From: Lachnospiraceae bacterium UBA7205
GTDB taxonomy: Bacteria > Bacillota > Clostridia > Lachnospirales > Lachnospiraceae
Direction: 5' to 3'
Assembly (NCBI GenBank): GCA_002490665.1
Contig: DKUL01000024.1
Span: 1-18,085, forward strand
DNA length: 18,085 nucleotides
The position numbers and the translations under genes are program-made. Shown piece by piece: positions 1 to 6,303 of this stretch. Under the pieces are notes generated by a model. It was not told the origin of the DNA, did not search any database, and saw only the letters and a program-made list of their open reading frames with translations. How positions within the stretch are numbered: position 1 is the first letter of the stretch; every line of letters begins with the position of its first letter.

Positions 1-1
1 C

Positions 2-145
2 AGGAAATACACACAGGCGCTGGAGCGCTACAGCGGGGAAATCGTACTTGTCGGGGTGGACTATGACAGGGATAAGACGGATAAGCCGCACAGCTGTGTG
101 ATAGAGAGGGTGGAGAAAAATAATGGGAGGAAATTAATATGTTAA
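2..145 (+). CDS. C-terminal fragment of probable AAA-ATPase / PD-(D/E)XK nuclease-like protein
   Basis: An open frame enters from the left edge and stops at TAA 143-145; the start lies outside the window. The 47 visible residues include KYTQALERYSGE followed by IVLVGVDYDRD and a terminal HSCVIERVEK. This resembles the tail of the AAA-ATPase-like proteins with a C-terminal PD-(D/E)XK domain (DUF1703 type), where a beta strand of the form LLVGINYD and a short HxCxIE motif end the protein. Those proteins are multicopy in Clostridia and Bacteroidetes and their role is not firmly known. The last residues overlap the start of the next gene (ATG 139) by 7 bases, so the two are probably co-transcribed. 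The assignment comes from pattern memory of a short tail; the reading frame itself is secure. Confidence 0.55.
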   Translation, partial: RKYTQALERYSGEIVLVGVDYDRDKTDKPHSCVIERVEKNNGRKLIC

Positions 146-657
146 GTGATGACATACGTTATCTCACAGACAGGGCGCTGTGGGAGACGGAAAACCTGAT
201 AAAGTGCATTCCTGATGATTTGTGGGAAAAGCGTTATGATGGACTACCCATGTGGAAATATATTTATCATATGCTGTATTCAATGGACCGGTGGTATATT
301 AATCCGCGCGATGCGGCATACAAAGACCCTGATTTTCATACGGAATCATTAGCTGACTTGAATGTAGTTCCAGGGGATGAGCACATAACAAGGGAGCAGA
401 TAGAAGGGTATTTTTATCAGATAAGGGATAAAATACAAAAGTATACCACAGTACTTGGGGATGCCATGCTCGTGGAGAATCCCGAGAATTGCGAATTCAG
501 TCGTTTTCGCTTAATTCTGGGTCAGTTCCGCCATTGGCACAGGCACATGGGAGTTGTCTATGGCTTTCTCATAGAGGATACTGGCAAATGGCCGTATGTC
601 CTGAATATGTGCGGCAAGTATCCCGATTCACCGATGCCGAATTATTATGGAGAGTAA
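139..657 (+). CDS. DinB-like four-helix metal-binding protein
   Basis: This 172-residue soluble protein has the size and helical layout of the DinB/YfiT superfamily, whose members bind a divalent metal through three histidines and often act as thiol-dependent transferases or are of unknown function. H44 sits in the helix IYHMLYSMDRWY and H132/H136 (HxxxH) lie in the late helix GQFRHWHRHMGVVYGFL, which fits the usual metal-ligand positions. No signal peptide or membrane segment is seen. A GGGAGG ribosome site at 125-130 lies 8 bases before the ATG. The start overlaps the preceding frame by 7 bases, suggesting coupling. The WYL regulator follows after 78 bases. The substrate cannot be read from the sequence. 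Confidence 0.7.
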   Translation: MLSDDIRYLTDRALWETENLIKCIPDDLWEKRYDGLPMWKYIYHMLYSMDRWYINPRDAAYKDPDFHTESLADLNVVPGDEHITREQIEGYFYQIRDKIQKYTTVLGDAMLVENPENCEFSRFRLILGQFRHWHRHMGVVYGFLIEDTGKWPYVLNMCGKYPDSPMPNYYGE

Positions 658-735
658 AACAGCACATTCATTTCTGACTTTGCAGTTGCCATAGCAGCTT
701 GCCATTGGGAATTCAGGGACGAAAGGAGAACACGG

Positions 736-1644
736 ATGAAACTGGACAGAATGATAGGAATCTTGTCTGTGCTGCTGCAAAGGGACAAGGTGACGACTCC
801 ATATCTGGCGGAAAAATTCGAGGTATCGCGCCGCACCATCATCAGGGACATCGACGCGCTGTGTATGGCAGGAATTCCGATTGTGACAGAGCAGGGGCAC
901 AATGGCGGCATTTCCATCATGGAGAATTATAAAATCGACAAAACCCTGCTGAGTACATCGGATTTGCAGGCAATTCTGGCGGGGCTTCGCAGTCTTGACA
1001 GCGTAAGCGGCACCAGCCGCTATGCGCAGCTGATGGAAAAGCTGTCTGCCGGCGCATCAAACATGCTGTCGGGTGACACCCACATACTGATAGACCTCTC
1101 GTCGCGGTATAAGGAATCCCTCACGCCTAAAATCGAGCTGATTCACAGCGCAATACGTGCCGCGCGCACCATTTCCTTTACATATTTTGCGCCAAAAGGA
1201 GAATCCAGCCGCACTATTGAGCCGTATTATCTGATATTCCAGTGGGCAGGCTGGTACGTGTGGGGCTGGTGTACCGAGCGCCGTGATTTTCGCCTTTTCA
1301 AGCTCAACAGGATGGCGGGGGTGTGTATGGGGGATTTTTTCCAGAAGCGGACGGCGCCGCCCCCGGACTTTTCACGGAGGGACGTCTTTCCCAGTCTGTA
1401 TCAGGTAAAGGCAGTCATCCAGCCGCAGTTCCGGTGGCGGCTCGTGGAGGAGTTTGGACCGGAAAGCTTTGTGCAGCAGCCTGACGGGAGTCTGCTCTTC
1501 ACACACGGATTCACGGACAAAATAACGATTATCTGCTGGATTACGTCCTTTGGCAAAGGGGCAGAGCTGATAGAGCCTGTGGCACTGCGGCAGGACATTT
1601 TGGATTTTGCGGCGGAAATCTGCCGGACATATGACAAAACATGA
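736..1644 (+). CDS. YafY/DeoR-type HTH transcriptional regulator with WYL domain
   Basis: This 302-residue protein is a cytosolic transcription regulator. Residues 1-60 form a winged helix-turn-helix: RMIGILSVLLQRDKVTTPYL, then a recognition helix around SRRTIIRDIDAL (31-42), then a wing rich in glycine (GHNGG). The WYL domain covers about 133-200, with GWYVWGWCTERRDFRLFKLNRM as its core; the usual W-Y-L triplet is W-Y-V here. A WCX-like C-terminal extension follows. WYL domains are thought to sense small ligands or nucleic acid. AAAGGAG (723-729) is a good ribosome site. An imperfect inverted repeat lies at 1682-1702, just downstream, and the next gene encodes a GyrI-like effector-binding protein, so the regulator may act locally, but that is inference. 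Confidence 0.88.
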   Translation: MKLDRMIGILSVLLQRDKVTTPYLAEKFEVSRRTIIRDIDALCMAGIPIVTEQGHNGGISIMENYKIDKTLLSTSDLQAILAGLRSLDSVSGTSRYAQLMEKLSAGASNMLSGDTHILIDLSSRYKESLTPKIELIHSAIRAARTISFTYFAPKGESSRTIEPYYLIFQWAGWYVWGWCTERRDFRLFKLNRMAGVCMGDFFQKRTAPPPDFSRRDVFPSLYQVKAVIQPQFRWRLVEEFGPESFVQQPDGSLLFTHGFTDKITIICWITSFGKGAELIEPVALRQDILDFAAEICRTYDKT

Positions 1645-1681
1645 CATTCAGCTGTCACGTTTGACCTGATAGAATATACCC

Positions 1682-1702
1682 ACAGTGAATGAAATTTACT
1701 GT
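1682..1702. repeat. Small imperfect inverted repeat, possible operator
   Basis: The arms ACAGTGAAT and ATTTACTGT match at 8 of 9 positions around a 3-base centre. It lies between the WYL regulator and the GyrI-like gene and would suit a dimeric DNA-binding protein. Nothing else supports operator function. Confidence 0.25.
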
Positions 1703-1707
1703 AGGAC

Positions 1708-1810
1708 ATTATACTGGCAGTCGAAAAGACTGACCGCTCAGTATAATGTGATACGCACAGCCGCATAAGGAAATATGCCATTCGTGGCTGCGGCTGTCGT
1801 GAGTATAATA
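1708..1810 (+). repeat. Left copy of an inverted repeat element flanking the GyrI-like gene
   Basis: The element has three blocks. The first (1708-1759) folds into a hairpin: ATTATACTG at 1708-1716 pairs with CAGTATAAT at 1739-1747, with further pairing inside. The second (1765-1793) and third (1794-1810) blocks are also found, reverse complemented, downstream of the gene at 2301-2461. The first block matches its partner at 48 of 52 positions. Two of the four differences are a compensatory A-T to G-C change within the stem, so the fold itself seems to be maintained. The third block ends in TATAAT (1804-1809), a possible -10 box for the enclosed gene. Confidence 0.8.
1781..1809 (+). promoter_or_regulatory. 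Possible promoter of the GyrI-like gene
   Basis: A perfect TATAAT at 1804-1809 lies 17 bases after TTCGTG (1781-1786), a weak -35 match. Transcription would start near 1816, giving a short leader that contains the AAAGGAAGG ribosome site. The -10 box lies at the inner end of the left repeat. Confidence 0.4.
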
Positions 1811-1834
1811 TCACCATCAAGCGAAAGGAAGGTC

Positions 1835-2305
1835 ATGAACATGGAGTATGAAATCGTAACACTGGAAGAAAAAATCGCAGTCGGCATCGCCGCCCGGACA
1901 AACAATGCGTCACCGGATATGGGCGCGGTCATCGGGGGACTCTGGAATCGCTTTTATAAGGAAGGAATCTATGCGTCGATACCGGATAAGAAAAGCGAGA
2001 AGGCACTGGGCATTTACACGGATTACGAGGGTGACGAAAAATCGGATTACACGGTGCTGGTTGCGTATGAGACCAGCAGGGTGCCGCAGGCAGGGGAGTA
2101 CACGGTCTGCAAAATCCCCGCAGGCAGATATGCAAAGTTTGTCGTCCGTGGGGATATGGTACAGGCTGTTGCGGCGGCCTGGCATGAAATATGGAAGATG
2201 GATTTGCCAAGAACATTCCAGTGTGATTTTGAGGAGTACCAGAACGACAGCATGGAGCATGCAGAAATCCATATTTATATCGGATTAAAGAATCTCCCAA
2301 TATAA
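1835..2305 (+). CDS. GyrI-like / AraC effector-binding domain protein
   Basis: This protein of about 156 residues is a stand-alone GyrI-like small-molecule-binding (SHS2-fold) domain, the same domain that forms the ligand-binding half of BmrR/Rob-type regulators. Typical features are the opening MEYEIVTLEEKIAVGI, the central segment ALGIYTDYEGDEKSDYTVLV, then IPAGRYAKFVVRG, an aromatic helix AAAWHEIWKMDLPRT and a final strand AEIHIYIGLK. There is no DNA-binding domain. Such proteins bind drugs or other hydrophobic ligands, and some hydrolyse reactive ones. ATG 1835 and ATG 1841 are both possible with AAAGGAAGG at 1824-1832; 1841 gives more normal spacing. An upstream in-frame ATG at 1775 would place repeat sequence inside the protein and was rejected. 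The stop codon lies inside the right repeat. Confidence 0.8.
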   Translation: MNMEYEIVTLEEKIAVGIAARTNNASPDMGAVIGGLWNRFYKEGIYASIPDKKSEKALGIYTDYEGDEKSDYTVLVAYETSRVPQAGEYTVCKIPAGRYAKFVVRGDMVQAVAAAWHEIWKMDLPRTFQCDFEEYQNDSMEHAEIHIYIGLKNLPI

Positions 2306-2461
2306 ACTCACGACAGATGAAATCTGCACTGAGTATTGCGCCGACCGCAGCCGCAAAGCGGCATATTTCTTATCTGAAAGATTATCATATAATATTTTTC
2401 AGATTGTGTTGTGCGTATCACATTATGCTGAGCGGTCAGTCTTTTTGACCGCCAGCATAAT
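2301..2461 (-). repeat. Right copy of the inverted repeat element flanking the GyrI-like gene
   Basis: Read on the minus strand, the hairpin block 2410-2461 matches 1708-1759 at 48 of 52 positions. The block at 2345-2373 matches 1765-1793 with a one-base shift, and 2301-2316 matches 1794-1810. Two extra stretches, 2317-2344 and about 2374-2409, are absent from the left copy. The hairpin is more perfect here: ATTATGCTG plus GCGGTC pairs with GACCGC plus CAGCATAAT, with one bulged A. The element starts at the stop codon of the enclosed gene. Confidence 0.8.
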
Positions 2462-2476
2462 TGAACTGGGAAAAAG

Positions 2477-2511
2477 AGGCGTGACAGTTCCTGCTACTGT
2501 TCACGCCTTTT
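2477..2511 (+). terminator. Rho-independent terminator-like hairpin
   Basis: AGGCGTGA plus CAGT (2477-2488) pairs with ACTG, a bulged T, and TCACGCCT (2496-2508). Four T residues follow in the sense direction and the stem is preceded by a run of A, so it could also work on the other strand. It would end transcripts from the GyrI-like gene. Confidence 0.6.
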
Positions 2512-2684
2512 CTGATTTGGTCACAATTTCGCTTATTAAAGGCGTAAACAGCAACAATTTTTCATACAAATTGATAAAGGGAACCAATTTGGCGCATAAA
2601 TCCCTCTGACTATATGGGGTTCTGAACAGTAACCAGTTCCTTCTTCTAGAGCGTATGAATGAGCGTATTTGAAAAAGATTTTGA

Positions 2685-2713
2685 TTGAGGTTGCAGTGCG
2701 TGCATGATATAAT
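2685..2713 (+). promoter_or_regulatory. Promoter of the NYN-domain gene
   Basis: TTGAGG (2685-2690), a 17-base spacer and TATAAT (2708-2713) preceded by TGA give an extended -10 promoter. It lies 38 bases before the chosen ATG. Confidence 0.65.
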
Positions 2714-2750
2714 AGGAAAGATAGGAAAAGAGGAAGGAACAGACACAAAT

Positions 2751-3395
2751 ATGAATTATTACTTTATTGATTATGAAAATGTTCATGCAGACGGATTTGC
2801 CGGGATAGAGAATCTCGGGGAAAGCGATATTATCTGCGTGATGTATACAGAGCAGAGCAAGGCATTTTCGCTGGAGCTGGTGGAGAAGATTGCGCGGCAG
2901 AAGGTTAAGCTTGAGTCGTACAAGGCGGGCACGGGTGCAAAAAATTCACTGGATTTCCAGCTGGCATCCTATCTGGGGTACATGATTGCAAAGAGCGAGG
3001 GGGCAGGCGACTGTTTTTGCATTGTTTCGCGTGATACAGGCTTTAACCATCTGGTTGATTTCTGGGCAGAGCGCGGGGTAAGCGTGAGGCGGATTGCCAA
3101 CTTCCTCGGCGATGACAAAGACCCTAAGGCGGCCGTTGTATCAGAGGAGCCAAAGACCAAGGCAAAAACGAAGGGCAAATCCAAGGTTTCTGACTCCAAC
3201 AAAGCGACAAAGGAAGAACTGCTGCAATATCTTACGGAGGAGGAATACACAGACAAAATATTGGAAATTTTCAACAGCTACAAGACGAAGGTTGCCATCA
3301 ACAACGGACTGAGCAAGGAGTTTCGGGACAGCCAGAAGAGCAGCGCCATCTACAAGAAACTGAAAACACTGCTAAAGGAAAAACAGAAAACGTAA
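2751..3395 (+). CDS. PIN-like (NYN) domain putative ribonuclease
   Basis: This 214-residue protein begins with a PIN-like/NYN fold (about 1-120), a family of metal-dependent RNA-cleaving domains. The acidic residues expected at the active site are visible: D7 and E9 in FIDYENV, D68 in NSLDFQLASYLG, D95 in VSRDTGF and D103 nearby. A lysine-rich linker follows (about 127-150, KTKAKTKGKSK). The C-terminal helical part (about 155-214) contains YTDKILEIFNSYKTKVAINN and SAIYKKLKTLL, which could be a small winged-helix or RNA-binding module. ATG 2751 was chosen because the NYN core begins right there and AGAGGAAGGA (2729-2738) precedes it; the in-frame ATG at 2685 overlaps the promoter. It has its own promoter. 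Its RNA target is unknown. Confidence 0.8.
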   Translation: MNYYFIDYENVHADGFAGIENLGESDIICVMYTEQSKAFSLELVEKIARQKVKLESYKAGTGAKNSLDFQLASYLGYMIAKSEGAGDCFCIVSRDTGFNHLVDFWAERGVSVRRIANFLGDDKDPKAAVVSEEPKTKAKTKGKSKVSDSNKATKEELLQYLTEEEYTDKILEIFNSYKTKVAINNGLSKEFRDSQKSSAIYKKLKTLLKEKQKT

Positions 3396-3432
3396 GATAT
3401 ATGATAAGAACCTTTTTTATTGTTTCAATATA

Positions 3433-3441
3433 TGATAGAAT
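3433..3441 (+). promoter_or_regulatory. Possible extended -10 promoter upstream of the HD gene
   Basis: TGATAGAAT is an extended -10 element (-10 box TAGAAT at 3436-3441). The -35 region at 3413-3418 is only a T run. It lies 85 bases before the HD gene. A small imperfect hairpin follows (TGCTACTG / CAGTACAGCA). Confidence 0.35.
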
Positions 3442-3525
3442 GAAAGCTGCTACTGAACAGTACAGCAGGATGTATTTATTTATGGGATACAGGGAATGCT
3501 ATAAAGATTTATCGGGAGAAAGAAA

Positions 3526-4020
3526 ATGTATGAGAATGAATTAAAAAAGTATGCAAGGGACATATTGGACTCACCGAATTTTAGAAGTACGAGAGGACAT
3601 ATCCAGCACGGAAATATGTCAGTCAATGAGCACTGCATTAACGTGGCTAAGACAAGCCTGTATATTAGAAATAAACTTGGGATAAGATGTAATACAAGGG
3701 ATTTAGTCAGGGGGGCACTGCTCCATGACTATTTTCTGTATGACTGGCACAAGAGTGATTTGGCGGCGCCACATAAACTGCATGGATTTTTTCATCCTGC
3801 GCGCTCCTTGAAAAATGCAAGAAAGGAGTATTATCTGACACCGCGTCAGGAGGATATCATTATTAAACACATGTGGCCGCTTACCATAAAACCACCCATG
3901 TGCCGGGAGGCATGGATCGTGACAATGGCAGATAAGTATTGTTCCCTGATGGAGACACTCCATATACACAGGGGAAGGATTCACAGCAGGCAGAGATATC
4001 ATACTGTGTCATACATGTAA
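3526..4020 (+). CDS. HD-domain phosphohydrolase
   Basis: This 164-residue soluble protein shows the HD metal site in order: H36 in VNEHCINVAK, H67-D68 in GALLHDYFLYDW, H90 and H115 in later helices, and D136 in IVTMADKYCSLMET. Proteins of this size are common in Clostridia and are annotated as HD-domain phosphohydrolases; substrates are usually phosphate esters of nucleotides, but none can be named here. GGGAGAAAG just upstream is the ribosome site. It follows the NYN gene by 130 bases and precedes pyruvate kinase by 30 bases with no terminator between, so it may share a transcript with pyk. The last 20 residues are rich in His and Arg and look poorly structured. Confidence 0.8.
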   Translation: MYENELKKYARDILDSPNFRSTRGHIQHGNMSVNEHCINVAKTSLYIRNKLGIRCNTRDLVRGALLHDYFLYDWHKSDLAAPHKLHGFFHPARSLKNARKEYYLTPRQEDIIIKHMWPLTIKPPMCREAWIVTMADKYCSLMETLHIHRGRIHSRQRYHTVSYM

Positions 4021-4050
4021 AAGCAAAAATTGGAAAGGAAAACAAATTTT

Positions 4051-5469
4051 ATGAGAAAGACCAAGATAATTTGTACAATTGGACCTGTTTCACAGACCGA
4101 AGAAAAGCTAAAAGAGCTGCTTTTGGCGGGAATGAACGTGGCTAGATTTAATTTTTCACATGGCGACCATGCGGAACATGAGATGAAGCTTGGCAGGGCA
4201 AGAAAGGCAGCAGAGGAGTTAGGACTGCCGCTTACCACAATGCAGGATACCAAGGGACCGGAGATAAGGCTGAGGGATTTTGAGGGCGGAAAGGCATTCC
4301 TTGAGGCAGGCGCTGTTTTTCGCCTGACGACGGACGAGATACTGGGAAATGCGCAGAGGGCTTCCATAACATATAAGAACTTAAAAAATGATGTTGAAAT
4401 CGGCAAAAGCATTCTGATAGATGACGGCTTAATTGAACTTACAATCAAGGCGATAGAGGACACGGATATTGTCTGTGAAGTCATTAATGGCGGTTATGTG
4501 TCGAACCATAAGGGAATTAATGTGCCAGGAGCAGTTCTGTCCATGCCGTATATCAGTGATGTGGACAGGGACGACATACTTTTTGGCGTCAGGATGGGAT
4601 ATGATTACATTGCGGCATCCTTTGTCAGGTGTGCGGATGATGTGAGGGCAGTCAGGAAGATTATTGAAGACAATCATGGAAGAATGAAGATTATATCCAA
4701 AATCGAAAACATGCAGGGGATTGATAACCTTGATGAGATTTTGGAGGCGTCTGACGGCATAATGGTGGCAAGGGGCGATATGGGAGTGGAGATTCCCATG
4801 GAAGATGTGCCGATTCTCCAGAAGAAAATGATTAAGAAGGCGCTGCGGCTCGGGAAGATTGTGATTACGGCGACACAGATGCTTGAATCGATGATAAAAA
4901 ATCCCAGACCGACACGGGCAGAGACAACGGATGTGGCAAATGCAATTTTTGACGGAACGTCTGCCATCATGCTTAGCGGCGAGAGCGCTGCGGGCGCTTA
5001 TCCGATTGAGGCGGTTAAGACGATGGGAAGGATTGCAGAGCGGACGGAGGAAGATATCTGCTACAATTCCAGACTTAGAAAAAGAAGCCAGCTCTGGGAA
5101 GACAATGCGGATGTTACAACTGCCATTTGCCACGCATGCTGTACAACTGCCATGGATTTGGATGCAAAGGCGATTATTACGGTTACAATGTCGGGATTTA
5201 CAGCCGGCATGATATCGAAGTACCAGCCGGGGTGCATGGTGATAGGATGTGCCGTGGATGAAATGGTATATCGCCAGATGGGGCTGATGTTCGGTGTCTG
5301 CCCGCTGCTGATAGAAAAAGAAGATGATACGGAAAAACTGTTTCAGGCGGCAGTGAAGGCGAGCGTTGACGCAGGACTGGTTGGCAGCGGTGACAAAGTG
5401 GTGTTAACTGCCGGGGTACCGCTTGGTGTTGCCGGAAATACAAATATGATACGTGTGGTAGAAGTCTAA
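4051..5469 (+). CDS. pyk: Pyruvate kinase
   Basis: This enzyme transfers phosphate from phosphoenolpyruvate to ADP in the last step of glycolysis. All core motifs are present in 472 residues: KTKIICTIGP at the N-terminus, R32/N34/S36/H37 in ARFNFSHG, DTKGPEIR (66-73), the catalytic lysine K217 and metal ligand E219 in ISKIENMQG, D243 in ARGDMGVEIP, TATQMLESM, and PTRAETTDVANAIFDGTSA. The length matches the monodomain E. coli PykF type, without the extra C-terminal PEP-utiliser domain found in Bacillus enzymes. ATG 4051 is favoured over 4030 because MRKTKIICTIGP is the usual opening and AAAGGA sits at 4035-4040. The Gmk-like gene follows after 26 bases and is probably co-transcribed. Confidence 0.97.
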   Translation: MRKTKIICTIGPVSQTEEKLKELLLAGMNVARFNFSHGDHAEHEMKLGRARKAAEELGLPLTTMQDTKGPEIRLRDFEGGKAFLEAGAVFRLTTDEILGNAQRASITYKNLKNDVEIGKSILIDDGLIELTIKAIEDTDIVCEVINGGYVSNHKGINVPGAVLSMPYISDVDRDDILFGVRMGYDYIAASFVRCADDVRAVRKIIEDNHGRMKIISKIENMQGIDNLDEILEASDGIMVARGDMGVEIPMEDVPILQKKMIKKALRLGKIVITATQMLESMIKNPRPTRAETTDVANAIFDGTSAIMLSGESAAGAYPIEAVKTMGRIAERTEEDICYNSRLRKRSQLWEDNADVTTAICHACCTTAMDLDAKAIITVTMSGFTAGMISKYQPGCMVIGCAVDEMVYRQMGLMFGVCPLLIEKEDDTEKLFQAAVKASVDAGLVGSGDKVVLTAGVPLGVAGNTNMIRVVEV

Positions 5470-5495
5470 ACGCGTTCGTCTGCTGAGAGGGACAC

Positions 5496-6101
5496 ATGGG
5501 AACAATATTTTGCATTGTCGGGAAAAGTTCGTCGGGAAAAGATACCATATATAAGAAGCTTTTAGAGAATTCATCACTTCAGCTGCGAAGGATTGTCCCA
5601 TACACGACACGTCCGATACGTGCGGGAGAATGTGAGGGCGTGGAGTACCATTTTACGACGGTGGAAGCGATGGAGCGGCTTCGGGATGAGGATAAAATTA
5701 TTGAATGCCGCTCTTATGAAACCGTCTACGGCGTATGGTATTATTTCATGGCAAAGGACAGCCAGATTCAGCTGGAGCATTATGACTATATTGTGATTGG
5801 AACACTTGCGTCATACATGAAAATAAGGGACTATTTCGGAAAGGACAGGGTGGTTCCAATCTATATCGACCTGGAGGACGGTGAACGGTTAAGCCGTGCA
5901 CTCCGGCGCGAGAAAAAGCAGACCCAGCCAAGATATGAGGAAATGTGCAGGCGTTACCTCGCGGATGCAAAAGATTTTTCAGTTGAAAATCTCGAGAGGG
6001 CAGGGATAACAAGGTGTTTTAATAACCACAACTTGAAAAACTGTTATGCAGAAATTTCGAAATATATTAAGGAACAGTCGCAAAATAATAAGGAGCTGTA
6101 A
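5496..6101 (+). CDS. Guanylate kinase-like nucleoside monophosphate kinase
   Basis: This 201-residue protein carries the guanylate kinase signature YTTRPIRAGECEGVEYHF (36-53), the acceptor-nucleotide loop with E70 and Y78-G79, and an arginine-rich lid (RALRREKK, 134-141). The P-loop is GKSSSGKDT (9-17), with Asp where normal guanylate kinases have Ser or Thr (GPSGAGKST). Family members would phosphorylate GMP to GDP, but the altered P-loop and the YGVWYYF segment suggest a divergent subfamily, so specificity is uncertain. It lies 26 bases after pyk and upstream of yaaR-holB, the place held by thymidylate kinase in the Bacillus cluster. GAGAGGGA precedes the ATG. A true housekeeping gmk is probably elsewhere in the genome. 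Confidence 0.82.
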   Translation: MGTIFCIVGKSSSGKDTIYKKLLENSSLQLRRIVPYTTRPIRAGECEGVEYHFTTVEAMERLRDEDKIIECRSYETVYGVWYYFMAKDSQIQLEHYDYIVIGTLASYMKIRDYFGKDRVVPIYIDLEDGERLSRALRREKKQTQPRYEEMCRRYLADAKDFSVENLERAGITRCFNNHNLKNCYAEISKYIKEQSQNNKEL

Positions 6102-6129
6102 AGAAATAACATTGCAATATTGCGCTGAA

Positions 6130-6225
6130 TATGTCTCCGAGTATGCAAATTACTACGTAATGGTCAAAAAACGAAGACATAGCGGGCTATGTTAAGGCTT
6201 TTTGATCTGTGCAATCGGAGACATA
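6130..6225. repeat. Long imperfect palindrome between the Gmk-like gene and yaaR
   Basis: The outer arms TATGTCTCCGA (6130-6140) and TCGGAGACATA (6215-6225) are perfect complements. The centre CATAGC-GG-GCTATG (6178-6191) is also perfect. In between, GGTCAAAAA on the left faces TTTTTGATC on the right. The left arm is 14 bases longer, mainly through a stretch that contains the small palindrome TTACTACGTAA. It may be a REP or MITE-like dispersed repeat or a folded RNA leader; it has no U-tract, so it is not a classic terminator. Confidence 0.7.
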
Positions 6226-6303
6226 GGCAAGCAAGATTGTAAAGTTATTTATTGACAGATCCTAAGTAAACCGTTGGCAGAACTGTTTCGTGGGGGTATA
6301 TAG

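Larger units (their letters stand above)
2306..2750. other. 445-base gap without a convincing gene
   Basis: The gap holds most of the right repeat copy (to 2461), a terminator-like hairpin at 2477-2511, about 100 bases of AT-rich sequence, an 8-base repeat GAGCGTAT at 2649-2656 and 2661-2668, and a promoter at 2685-2713 for the next gene. A 67-codon frame at 2406-2609 runs through the repeat and the hairpin, has no ribosome site, and is probably not a gene. Confidence 0.6.

Noticed and set aside
1775..1834. N-terminal extension of the GyrI-like protein from ATG 1775
   Set aside because: It would encode repeat sequence and lie upstream of the predicted promoter and ribosome site.
2406..2609. 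A 67-codon + strand frame
   Set aside because: It starts inside the right repeat copy and crosses the terminator-like hairpin; no ribosome site is present.
4429..5133. A 234-codon minus-strand frame
   Set aside because: It lies wholly inside pyk, which has all family motifs in frame; the His/Arg-rich composition is typical of an antisense shadow.
6252..6303. TTGACA as a promoter for yaaR
   Set aside because: No acceptable -10 box lies 16-19 bases downstream, so the perfect -35 match alone was not called.
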